From Callipepla californica brunnescens (taxonomy: Eukaryota; Chordata; Aves; Galliformes; Odontophoridae), in contig JALIRH010000002.1 in the NCBI GenBank assembly GCA_023055505.1, forward strand, positions 34,853,733 through 34,917,732: 64,000 nucleotides of DNA. The letters run 5' to 3'. Made by a program: the position numbers and the translations under genes. The notes beneath the pieces are model-generated. The model worked only from the letters and a program-made list of their open reading frames with translations, made no database searches and was not told the origin of the DNA. This document shows positions 1 to 20,500 of the stretch, piece after piece (the first letter of the stretch is position 1; each line of letters begins with the position of its first letter).

Positions 1-129
1 TGCAGCAGGGGTGGGGATTTGCCAGGATGGGGCCTTGCAGTGTATGGAGCATGACGGCAGAGCAGAGAACACACTTGAACAGCGAGCTCCAAGGAGCAGG
101 GTCTGCCCTGAACGTTTCAGATTGTTGAA

Positions 130-345
130 TCAGTGAATCTTAGAATTGCTTGAGTTGGAAGGGATCCTTAAAGGCCATCTGGTCTAACTCCTCTGCAATG
201 AACAGGGACACCTGCTGCTACATGGGGTTGCTCAGAGCCCTGTCCGGCCTGGCCATGAGTGTCTCCAGGGATGGGGCATTCACTGCCTATCTGGCCATCC
301 TGGGCTGGTGCCTCAACCTCAGAGATGAGCCTCGATAACTTCCCA
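130..345 (-). mobile_element. CR1 LINE 3' fragment, diverged
   Basis: The plus strand reads as a reversed CR1 3' end: GAGTTGGAAGGGATCCTTAA, a CATCTGGTCTAACTCC-like segment, then a CTCCAGGGATGGGGCATTC block. Such 5'-truncated fragments are the commonest interspersed repeat in bird genomes. No intact reverse transcriptase is present. Confidence 0.75.
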
Positions 346-2369
346 GAAAGGCTTTTGATATCATAGCTGGCTCTGTTACTTAAACGTGTATGAGAATAGT
401 ACCGAGTCATGTATTGCTTCTGAAACACTGCTTTGGCATTCACAGACAAGCAAAAGGGATATCCCTGAGGCTTGACATGAATATTCATGATGATTCATTT
501 GTCCTCAGCGTTTCCATAAGCTGGTTATTAGCAGTCCAGTTAAAACCAAGAGAACAATTTGTTTGCTATACTGGTGCTACATTTATGAAAGGAGAGATAT
601 ACCGTTTGGGAGCATAGCATGGTAGCAACTTTCATAGAACCATCTTCTTGGCACAGTGAGCAGAAGGGGAGCTCCTAGTTAGATTCAAGAGTCTTCTCCC
701 TTCTCCTTCCATGACATGAGATGAGACTGTGATCTTGTGGTTGCTTCCTACTGTGAGACTGAGGCTGTGCGCGCTGCACCCTTTCCAGCCATGTCCCTTT
801 TGGACTCTTTTGGTGACTAATTCCACTGTACACCATGCTGGTAAGATCCATGCACTTGAACGGATGGAGAAGCAGAAGGAAAGCAATGCCCAAGATTTGC
901 AGTAAAGAAAAATAAAACATTCCCAAATAGGGTAAAATACTAAGCTCTGACAGTGGGTGAAATCCTGCCTGCCTCACTTACCATCAGCAGTAAAATTCCC
1001 ATTGACTTCAGTGAGACCAGAATTCTGATATCAGTATTTTTCATGGTTTTCTCAGCACATGGCCTCATTCTAACGTTTCCTCATGCCAGTGCAGGGAAAA
1101 CCTGCAAGGCTTTTAACTTCTTCACCTTTTTGTCACTCTAGAGCGTTTAGGGAAAAAAATGTCAACTCTGCAATATTGTTAGGAAACAATAACAGCAATA
1201 CATACACACACATATTTAATTTTATGGTTCTTGCCTGCTCTCTGCCTCTAGAATTCAGTACTGGAGCATATACTGACATAAAGCTCCTGTTTTCACTCAG
1301 GGTTTGAAAGGCCTCATTTGTTGAACACACTAGAGAGAAAACTCTGGGAAACGCACGACGCTGTGACAGCTCCTTGTTCAGAGCCCTTCAGCACAGAATA
1401 AAACTCAGCAGATGGACTCAAATCCGTAAACTAACAGAGCGCATTTTCAGGGGGACGCGTTAGTTTTGTGCCAGATATATTTAAGCTGATATCCTCCAAG
1501 ATATGCAAGACCTGAACAAAAAAAAAAAAAATAAATAAAAAAAAATTAAGCTTTTGCCAAAACCTAATGCTGTCATTTTCATGCATTCATACACCTCAGG
1601 TAATTCTGCTCTCCCAAGTCTCATTTGCAGATCAACACTAATAAATAAGATGATGTTAATTTTCTCACCTCCTGCCCCATAAAAACCCTATAAAGAACAA
1701 AACCCACATCCTCACAGACTTCTTTGTAAGTTCAGCTAAAGCACTCCTTTATGCCACTGCTAAAGCCACCCCAAAACAGTGCCAACGTGTTTCCGAACGC
1801 TCAGTGCTGAGAGCAGCAGAGCTTTTACAGTTCAGAATGCCAAGACTGATTTCATAAAAGCTTAATATACTTGCAAAGCAGGTCATTTATTGAAAGACCT
1901 TTTAAAAGCTTCATTTCTTAAAAAGCAAAATTATCTGCCCACCCCCACATCTCTTCTTTAAGTATTTCACATGTTTCAACTCTGATATTTCACGTTTTTT
2001 CCCCTTCCTCCTCATTTTGAGGATATCAGTAAGAGGCAATTCTTGACACCATGTCACCGAGCGCCTCTGCTTCCACACTCTGACGTGACTGTGCCCACAA
2101 AGATGTGCCAATCTTTGGATTGGCAATCCTGGACAGGGGGTTGAGGCATCAGAGCATCAGCCCAGGATTGCATCAGCTTGGAAACACGGACTGTTGTGAA
2201 TTTGGTGTTGTAAAAAGACAAGAGATGTGGTGGGAAGGCTGCTGTGGGAGCTGGGAGTGTGAACTGAAAGAGAGATGAAGCTGGCTAAGAAAGGGTGCTG
2301 AGTGAGGAGGGGGTGATCTTGACCACACACTTCAGAGAACAGGAGAAAAGAGCGTGGCCAGCAGGTTGA
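346..2369. other. Non-coding DNA downstream of FAM110B
   Basis: I see no supported gene here. It contains an A-rich tract at 1517-1545 and, at about 945-1035, a stretch around CCCATTGACTTCAGTGAGACC that resembles an old amniote interspersed repeat. Open frames are short and lack recognisable domains. Confidence 0.6.
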
Positions 2370-2920
2370 GGGAGGCAATCCAACCCCTCTACTCTGCCCT
2401 GGTGAGGCCACATTTCAGTTGTGGACTCTCCAGTTCAAAAAAGACAGGGATGTCCTAGGGGTCCAGTAGAAGGCCACAAAGATGACAAAGATGACACATA
2501 GATGCCTGGAGCATCTATGAGGAAAAGCTGAGAGACCTGGGTCCATTCAGCCCGAGGAAAAGAAGACTGAGTGGAGATCTGATAAATGTTCATAAATATC
2601 TAAAGGGAGGTGGGAGGCTAATGGATGAAGCCAGGCTCTTCTCAGTTGTGTGTGCAGAGATAGGACAAGGTGTAACAGCCTAAAAATTGAATGTAGGAAG
2701 TTCCATACTTACACACTCAAGAACTTCTTTGTGGTAAAGGTGATGGAGCACTGGAACAGGCTGCCCAGAGAGGCTGTGGAATCTCCTTCTATAGAGATAT
2801 TCAGGACCCAATTGGACACTGATCTGTGTGACCTATTACAGGGTCCCTGCTTTATCAGGGGGTTGGACTCCATGATCTCTTGAGGTCCCTTCCAGCCCCT
2901 GCGATTCTGTGGTTCTGTGA
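2370..2920 (+). mobile_element. CR1 LINE fragment including the 3' terminus
   Basis: Sense-oriented CR1. It runs from CTCTGCCCTGGTGAGGCCAC through the C-terminal reverse-transcriptase region (the translation includes VMEHWNRLPREAVESPSIEIF) to the GGTCCCTTCCAGCCCC box and the octamer tail ATTCTGTGGTTCTGTG (2904-2919). It is 5'-truncated and its reading frame is broken by stops and indels, so it is inactive. Confidence 0.92.
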
Positions 2921-5807
2921 AAAGCCAGACAGGGCAATGAAGGAAGGTGCAGAGGGGGAGAATGGGAGTTGGGAACTCTGAAAAGGCAAAGTGCCACAAA
3001 GGTGGAGGAGACTTGCAGTGCCAAAAGCAGGAAACAATAATAGCACAGACACCAGCCCCCTCTTACTCTTAAGACCATCGTGAAAATTACTTTAAATTTA
3101 GAAGAATGACATTTAAGAGATTACAGTTTTTGTTATATATTGTTTTTCACAGAAAGGAAAAACAACAGCAACAACAAAAACTCACTACGGAACACTACTA
3201 AATTCCCATGGGCAGCCATAGGCAAATTCTTAAACGATGGACTACAAAGCATGCTTGGAGGCTGTTTGTGTGCACCAGGGTGAGGCAGACGATGCAGTGT
3301 AGGTGCACTTCAGCAGCCATCTACGACCACAACAAATGCTGGGACAGAGCTACTGATTGCCTCTTGTACTCCTGGGAATAAATAAAAGGGGTTAATAAAA
3401 GGGTTAATATTGAAATTCACTTATTTAGAACTTCGCTTAACAGATGCCATCATCAGGAGATAAAAGTCCTTGCACCAAAGAGACAGTTGAGATGCCTTTT
3501 CCCATTAAGCTAAGGGTGACATATTTCTAAGGGCAGATTATTGGAGTCTTTCTGCTGACAGCAAGAAATGTCAGATGAACTCAGAATATCACTGAATGTC
3601 TATGCCTTGGTTAAAAAAAAATTAACTTGGAGTAATATTACAATTCAGGACAAGACGCCTTATCCAATTTATTCTCTGTCCAGCACAAAGAGACCCTGCA
3701 ATATATCCACATTTATATTCAATGCCAAAAAAAGGCAATGGGCCCTCACTATTCAGGGGAACAAAGCTCCAGATGCTCTTACATTCTAAGCTTAATGCGC
3801 TCAGCTAGTGGTGTGGCACCATTAACCATGGGAAATATGAGCTATATAGCCTTGAAAAACTGTCACCTTCCAAATTTATTCTTACACTTGGCCTAATAAA
3901 AAGTCCTGCATGAATGAATGAGCTCTGCATATAACATACTAAACAATACTGCTCCCTACCAGCAGGTATCGGATGGAGTGTGTTTGGGTTTTGCTCCTCT
4001 CCTGTTCTCCTGCAGAAGGAAATCATCGAGCTCCTCACTGCAGAGCTCCATTAGGCGCTGTTTTACACTGAATGACTCAAACCAAACACGTATGGCCTCC
4101 ATGGATGGACAAACTGCTGCAGAAAGAGAAGTCAGCACCACTGATCGGCCCTGCTGTCTGAGCGTGTCTTTTGATTTTTGACTTTCTGCCAAAGCATCAT
4201 CCTTCTGTGTTTACCCTTCAGAAGCCCTGAGCTTGCAGCTCAGCATCCTCTCTTGCAGAAACCAAATTCATCAAAAGGAATAACTCAGAACTCAGATTTA
4301 TGGAAGGTAATCTTGTAGCACAGTCTCAAATCTTTCACAGCCTTGTTACAACACGATGTAATTAAAAGAGCAATTTTACCATGCCGCCTTTCACTCAGAT
4401 AAAAGGTTTATCTTCATGGGAAGCCATAAAGATTCCAAGGTATACTTTGTCACATCGTTTTCCTCTTCCCCTTGTTGCGAATCAGGATAACAGAGCCGCT
4501 AGAAGCCCCTGTGCTGTTGTGCTGCGTGCACACGCATGCATGAATTGGCACTAAGCACTGGAACACACAGTGCTTTTCTTCAGTTCTTGGGCCAGGGCTG
4601 CCAGCGCTGGGCTCAGTACTCACTTCCACAGGACACCATGCACCTGGATCTCCTTGTGAGCTGCTCTTGCAGCAGGAGCTGCAGTGTAACCACTGCTGCT
4701 CGCTGTGCATTTTGCACCTGAGTGAACGCCTGCTGAAAGCGATGGGAACACAACCAGAATGGGTCCCAGGTGAGGTGTTTAAGCTTGTTACAACCATCTG
4801 TAAACTCATTGTTTGGCACTCGGGAATCTCCCAAGACAGACACAAAACAAGGGACACTCTAGCAACGAGTGAGTTAGCAACCTGCAAAGGCAAAGTGCTT
4901 GTTCCCCTTTGAAAGCAAAAACAGCTCAGACAGCACTGATGTGGCTTTTATATGTGCAAGTAAGACGATAAGTAAACCCTCTCTGCAGAAACTCTAACAA
5001 AGCATCAAACAGAGGCAATTGTTATCAGTTTGCTCATAGCCTCGTGGTCTTTTCACTTGCGATTTCTAGTGCTGCAGCCTCACCAGTTGCAAAAACAGCT
5101 GGCTCTGGAAGCCTGGATCCTGTATAATCTTGCTCAAGAGCAGGGACACTGGAGTTGGATCCCCATTGCGCTATGTCGGAGGTTCTTCTTAAGCACCTGT
5201 GTGAGGAAATGCTCTTAGTGACAGCTCACAAGCCTAAACCACTCGTGGTACTGAAAGGAAATGAATTTGGCTTCTCAGAGCCTGTGGCTTCAGAACAAAC
5301 CTTGGGAAACAAGTTTAGAATATCAGCATATGCTTCAATCCATTTTCAAGTTACAAAGGCTTCTTTATTAACAGTCCTGGCTGACAACAGTTGAGATAAG
5401 TGTTTTAGGAATTTTGATAAACATGCTAAGAGAGAACAATGTGAGTGCATTTTTATTTCGTCTTTAACTTCTTTCATTGCTGTACAGCTGCATTACACTT
5501 GGCTTTAATCCCTTTAGCATTATTTTCCTTGGCAAAATAGCCACTGATCTGAGTAAAACTTACTACTGGAAAAATATGCTTTGAAAAACAGCGTGATATT
5601 AATGCCAACCAAAATCCATGGAGCTTAAACTGTCACAAGTGTGCCTGTAGCTGAAATATGCATCTCCTCACTAGGAATGCCATAGTCTTAGGTTGTGAAG
5701 CCAAGTGCAGAAAGCATGGAGCAGCTTCCTGCAATTGAATACGTGCCTTGCCCTCCTCTCAGTGAACAATCATTTGGAAAATAGTTGTATGAAACAATGT
5801 AGGACAA
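2921..5807. other. Non-coding DNA, no supported gene
   Basis: AT-rich single-copy-looking DNA. Open frames are at most about 150 codons, without recognisable domains or a splice context I could support. Confidence 0.55.
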
Positions 5808-6005
5808 TTCCTAGAACTGCTTAGGTTGGAAGGGACCTTAAAGACCATCTATTTCCAACTCCTTGCTGTGTGCAGGGCTGCCCCCACCAGCTCAGCTGCC
5901 CAGGGCCCCATCCCACCTGGCCTGGAGTGCATTCAGGGATGGGGCACCCACAGCTCCTCTGGGCAGCTTGTGCCACTGCCTCACTGCTGCACCACAGGCA
6001 TCAAA
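5808..6005 (-). mobile_element. CR1 LINE 3' fragment
   Basis: Antisense CR1 3' end. The plus strand starts near CTAGAACTGCTTAGGTTGGA, then AGGGACCTTAAAGACCATCT, CCCAGGGCCCCATCCCACCT and a terminal CTGGGCAGCTTGTGCCACTG block. It is 5'-truncated and inactive. Confidence 0.87.
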
Positions 6006-6449
6006 TGACCACGCTGTTCTACTTGTAGTCTTGCCTGCTTTAACTAACCATGGCTACGGGTCAGAAGGTGGGCTACAGGCTTCTTGAGGAAAAGACAGAA
6101 CCCAATTGTGCAGAACAACTTTAATACTGAAATATATAAATAATTGCTACTGAAGAATAACTCAGAAGACCGTGGTGATTCATTATGAATAGATGCTATA
6201 AACGGGGATGGGAACACTGCTAGGTAAGGAGGAAGCAAGCTATTTTAGGAGTCCTGAAAATTTCTTCTGGTTCTGCATATGGATCACGCTGCTACACTTA
6301 CTTTCTAAGAAACCCATGTTCTGAAAAGCACTTTTGTGAAGAAACCTTTCATTGGAACCATTATTTAACCAAGTCCTACACTGGTCCTAAAGCACAGTTC
6401 CTGATACAGTTTAAGAATGGGAGGAGTTAAAAAATGAATAAAACCCACC
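6006..6449. other. Non-coding DNA next to the FAM110B 3' end
   Basis: I see no gene or recognisable repeat. A minus-strand ATTAAA near 6119-6124 could serve as a more distal poly(A) signal. Confidence 0.4.
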
Positions 6450-6468
6450 ATACCTGCACCAGGAGCTA

Positions 6469-6474
6469 TTTATT
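6469..6474 (-). terminator. FAM110B: Candidate FAM110B polyadenylation signal AATAAA
   Basis: Plus-strand TTTATT reads AATAAA on the minus strand. It is followed within 40 nt in mRNA sense by a G/T-rich stretch (AGGTATGGTGGGTTTT), as expected for a cleavage site and downstream element. It is the first canonical hexamer I found after the stop codon. Confidence 0.5.
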
Positions 6475-6516
6475 AGCATAACACTCTTCCTTTTAAAGAT
6501 TTCGTAACAACTGAAG

Positions 6517-6524
6517 TATATACA
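6517..6524 (-). promoter_or_regulatory. Pumilio response element-like site in the 3'UTR
   Basis: In mRNA sense the site reads UGUAUAUA, an exact match to the PUM consensus UGUANAUA, about 45 nt upstream of the poly(A) signal. Sites near the 3' end are often functional, but an 8-mer in AT-rich DNA can easily occur by chance. Confidence 0.3.
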
Positions 6525-7909
6525 AAGTCTTACAGCATTTACACAATAAAAAAGTTTCCTATTAGCTGATGAAGTATAAGGTAGTGCTGCAATTTATCTC
6601 AAAGCAGGTATACAATAATGAAGCAGACCACTGTACTTTTAACTCCTCTGCTACCGCGCCACAACTGTCGGTCGAAATGACAGTTAATCAAACCTCTGGG
6701 AAGATACAGGTTGTCGAAAGATTTGTAACAGGTTCACCTGCAGCACTAGCCATCATAAGGAGGAAAGAAAATAAAGCTACATACTGTCATGTTTCTACAC
6801 TTTCTAGAGCTGCAACAAACTTTCACAGCCTTAGATATAACATATGCAAGACAACATAATCACAATTCTTCAGATATAGTTCAGCTACTGAGTGTATTTA
6901 CTTCTGAATAGGAGGCGTTATATTGATATGGCTGTGTGTTTCCATTTTTGTTCATTAACTGTTCAAATAGGTCTACAAAAAAATTAAAAGACAGCATGGA
7001 CTTTGTAGTCATGATGTGTTTGACTAATAAAGGCATTCAGTATCAGCTATAGGATCTAATCATTCCCGTCAAAAGTTTAAGACCAGGAATCTTAAGGAGT
7101 AAAAACGAAACCCACAAAATCCCGCACCTACGATGCTTTTGTGTGTTGACTCCAACCTTCTTTAAGCTTTTCCGACTGGGTAATACAAAATCATTAAAAT
7201 GCTTACACCAAACCAAATGCAATACTCATTTAGTTTATGAGTGGGCAAGCAGATTCACTAGACCACCTCAGCTGTGAAACTGAGGGTGCTCATTTAGAAA
7301 CAGAAACCTAAACAGTCCCTCACTACACGTAGGGATACGTATTTCAGCAAAGAACAGCGCATTCCTTGCCTTTCAGAAACAGCTTTTTACAGGTGCCAAT
7401 AATCCACCTTCTACAAAAGACAAGGCTGCTCTGCCTACTGTTGCATGTCTAAACCTCTTATTTTGGCCAATTTTGCTCCCCCCCCACCCCCCTCACTCTC
7501 CCACCAAAAGGGATTCCATTTCAGCTTAGAACCTAGAAACGTCAGTTGACGATATCCGTATTAAGACAAAAAGTGACATAAAAAACCCACGAGGAACCAC
7601 ATAAATACCAAAGAAGTCGTATAACCTTTCCATGTAAACACTTCGATTATACTAAAGCCCTAATTAGATTCTTGTCTTAAACTTTTGGCAGATAACGTGT
7701 ATGCTCAGCCAGGCTTTGCAGTTGGTTATTGTTCAAGTGGAAGCCAGGTCAGTTCACATGTTGACAGGCATGCAACTTGGAAACATTGCACAACAAGCAA
7801 CACAAAGAGATTTGAGAAGTGTACAAGACTTCAAGTAGACTTCACAACCCTTCACAACTGAATATTCACAGACAAAATACAGTCCTTGCTTTTTCTACTG
7901 TGGATTTTC

Positions 7910-17118
<9,209 letters not shown>

Positions 17119-17565
17119 TCATAGAATCATGGAATCATATGATGGCCTGGGTTGAAAGAACCTCAAAGATCCTCTAGTTTCAGCCCCCCTGCCATGGGCA
17201 GGGTCGCCAACCACTAGAGCAGGCTGCCCAGAGCCACATCCAGCCTTGCCTTGAGTGCCTCCAGGGATGGGGCATCCGCAACCTCTCTGGGCAACCTGTT
17301 CCAGTGCATCACCACCCTCCATGTGAAAAACTTCCTCTAACCTAAATCTCCCGTCTTAGCTTAAAACTCATCCTTCTTGTCCTACCACTAACAACTCGTA
17401 AACAGTCATTCCCCCTACTGTTCATATGCTCCCTGCAAGCATTGGAAGGCCACAATGTGGTCTCCCTGGAGCCTTCTCTTCTCCAAGCTAAACAAGCCCA
17501 GTTCCCTCATCCTATCCTCACATAAGAGAGGTGCTCCAGTCCTCTGATCATCTTAGCTTCAGATT
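17119..17565 (-). mobile_element. CR1 LINE 3' fragment, about 450 bp
   Basis: Antisense CR1 starting with the reversed tail TCATAGAATCATGGAATCAT. It continues through the AACCTCAAAGATCCTCTAG and GGATGGGGCATCCGCAACCT boxes to the CTTCTCTTCTCCAAGCTAAA and CATAAGAGAGGTGCTCCAGT segments. Collinear with the family 3' end, 5'-truncated, inactive. Confidence 0.93.
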
Positions 17566-20500
17566 TTAAAATTCCCTTCCTTTAGTAATCAGAGATTTAA
17601 TTTTTAAGAAAAACTTTCAAAACACTCATTGCCAAAGTTTCAGAACTAGCGTCTTTCTGAAGTTTCTTACACTTTATGAAAATACATTTGAAAGAAACAG
17701 TGCGCTACTACACTGAGCAGTTCCTGTAAAACCTGTTTTTGCAAATAGGGAATCAAAGTTACATTGATTATACTCATTTTAGTCTTCTCAAGTTTAACAG
17801 CTTGCTGGTATCGTACTATACAGAAATTTGTTTCTGAATAAACTGCATGCAAAAAGCCTGTTCACTCTAAAATTATTATTAAAACACAGCAAATGAGCAT
17901 ATTCTACTGATACAGCAAATACACTACAGGGTAGTAAGGTAGGCATGATTACCAACTAGTTATGGCTGAAAGCAATAATATTAGAAAAATGGCAACGTTC
18001 ACCTTGTGGAATACAGCAGTGGCCCCATTCTGACAACAGAGGACTTTCAGTCACTCTTTCTGATTAGCTGTGGGGTGCTGTTTGTCAAGTCTTTGCACCA
18101 CATATCCTTTCCTGTAACATGACATATTGCTGCAGTAAGGTCAGCACAGTCACTTAAAAATAATTTCCACACCATAATTGTCCCGGGCTAACCATTTATA
18201 AACATCCAAACATGAAATATTGCACGTTTATTTTTTTCTAAAATAAACTATTAAACTAAACTGTTTTTTTCTTCTCTTTTTTTTTTTAAGCACACAACTT
18301 AAAGCAGTGTTCCAGGACACTGAAACTTTCAGAGCAAGTCAGTGAATCATATATTTTATTTTAGACTGGCTATGTTGTTCTCTAGATAAGAGAACACTTT
18401 CCCATACCACAGAATATTCCTCTTTCCCCCAGCTCAGTTCTAAAGAGACATGGTGCTTCAAGTCAAGAAAGTTAGAGGAATGTACACCACTGCATCTGTA
18501 TATTTATGATCTCTTTAAGTACACGGTCAGAAATACCAACCTTGTTGCAATCAATACAATACAGCTGTATAACCCAAGATCTACGTTGGACATTTATGGT
18601 ATAACTGACATTTGTGTGGGCAATCACTTAGACTACACTGGATGCATTTACTACAGTTGTTGAAATGTTAGCTGTTAGTACACATTGAGTCTATTTCCTA
18701 TAAGTGACATTTAACGTAATGACACTTCACTACAAGTGTCTTTAAAAAGCTGCACTTACAAAGTTGGAATTGCCCAGGCTCCTCTTACTAAATTGTTTTC
18801 TGCATATCTGAGGACCCTAATGAAGTTACAATTGTGATAGAAATTCTTCCTGGCCACATCTTTTGCAGCACCATAACAATCTCACTGTCTTACAGAAAAC
18901 AAAATCATGACTCATGACCAGTGCACTAGTGTACTTAATCAAGTAGAGGGCTGAGGAACCACAGCTCCAATGAAAACAAAACCAACAAACAAGCAATCCC
19001 CAGTAACTGGAAGTATGGGAACAGGCACAAGAAGTGGGAAACTGTAAGACACTGAAGGTTAGAGGAGAAAGGCAGTTAACTACAAAAAGAGCAGAGAAGA
19101 AGTGATGGGAATAGGTGGCAGCAAACAGCAGGCTGGGAAGTAGAAAAAGATTACAAAGATAGCGAGGGATTAAAGAAAAAAGGAAGACACTTCAAGTGCT
19201 CTTCCTCATCATCTCTATCACAGCTCTTACACACCACATGCCTCTCCATTTCAGCAGCCTCCATGCCTGGGACAGCTTGCCCATGGAGCCTGGTGGGCTG
19301 GCAGGAGGAGACTGCAGAAGGAAATCAGCCTTTGAGAGTCTCGTTTTTTTCAAGCAGAATACAAACAGTGGAGGAAACCCAGTCAATCAAGAACACCTGC
19401 AAGTCAATCAACAAAATGCAGAGATTTGCTGTAGATTCTCCAAAGCAACTTCTTCCTTTTGCCATTACTTAGTTGCCCTTAATGTGCAGCAGCACAGATA
19501 CTTGCAACAGGCTTGCCCTGGGAGAGTTAACAAGCTAGGATCACTGCTAACCCTCTCCCCTTCATACTTGTAGAACACAGTGAACAACTGCAGACCTCCT
19601 GGAGCATCTGTATGAACACCAAACTTCAAGATCATTCTCGAACAAAACGGAAATAAATCTCATATGAAACGTCCCTAGCAAGGTAAAAACACGAAATGTG
19701 ACTGTGGTATTAGCACAGATTAACTTCTCACTACAAAAACTGAACTGGAACAATTACAAAGCTCTGAACGTTCCTAGTGTGAACCCTTGCAGCACAACTT
19801 TGACGTCTTTCAATTTAGGACCACAACTTATCTGGAATTTTACATTCTGTCTCTCTCTCAAGTGACATAAATTGGTTTAGAGATTATTTCAACATTTTAC
19901 CCCTAAATTTGCCACATGTACTCTTAGACTTAACATTTTGTTTCAAAGAAAAACAGCAGTGATAACTGTAAATTTAAGACCCCACGTGATGAATATTTAC
20001 ACTCTGAAGCTGAACCTGATGATAAGAAACAGATGAATGCAAAATGCCTTCTACACAGTGGACTTAAAACCACATATTAGTGAAGCGTGTTGCTGATTGA
20101 CAAATGATGCATCAGATATTGATTAATGATTTTTTTCTTTGCCTCAAATCAATGCTGGAAATGCTCTAGTAACGTCTACAGAATTTTATGATCACTGCTA
20201 CTAACTGCCATGCTCATACAACTCCTGACTCCCTGGGTTTCAAATGATTTCTTTGTACTAACTAGAACAAAGCTACTTAATATAGGACATGTTTTCCATT
20301 TTTCCTGATACTGGATTTCCTCACTTCTGAGCACATTAGTAGTAACCAGATTAATAGCAGAAAGGCTCTTGAGCACTAGGGTTGGAACTGCACACCTGTG
20401 CTGAAAGTCAGAAAATATCAGAATGTACTGAATTGGAAGATTGTAACCAAGGTGTAGGTTGGGAATAAAGAAGGAAAAAAACATTTGGAACTACTCAAAT

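Larger units (their letters stand above)
6450..7909 (-). other. FAM110B: Probable FAM110B 3' untranslated region
   Basis: About 1.46 kb lies between the TGA stop and the first good AATAAA on the minus strand. It is AT-rich, contains no recognisable CR1 or other interspersed repeat, and has only short chance ORFs. In mRNA sense it includes a G8-T-G6 tract (7492-7478) and a Pumilio-type UGUAUAUA (6524-6517). The 3' end is inferred from the poly(A) signal, and longer alternative 3'UTRs are possible. Confidence 0.6.

Noticed and set aside
4450..4893. Minus-strand open frame of 147 codons
   Set aside because: No family resemblance, odd Cys/Ser-rich composition and no supported splice or promoter context; overlapping frames of similar length on both strands suggest chance.
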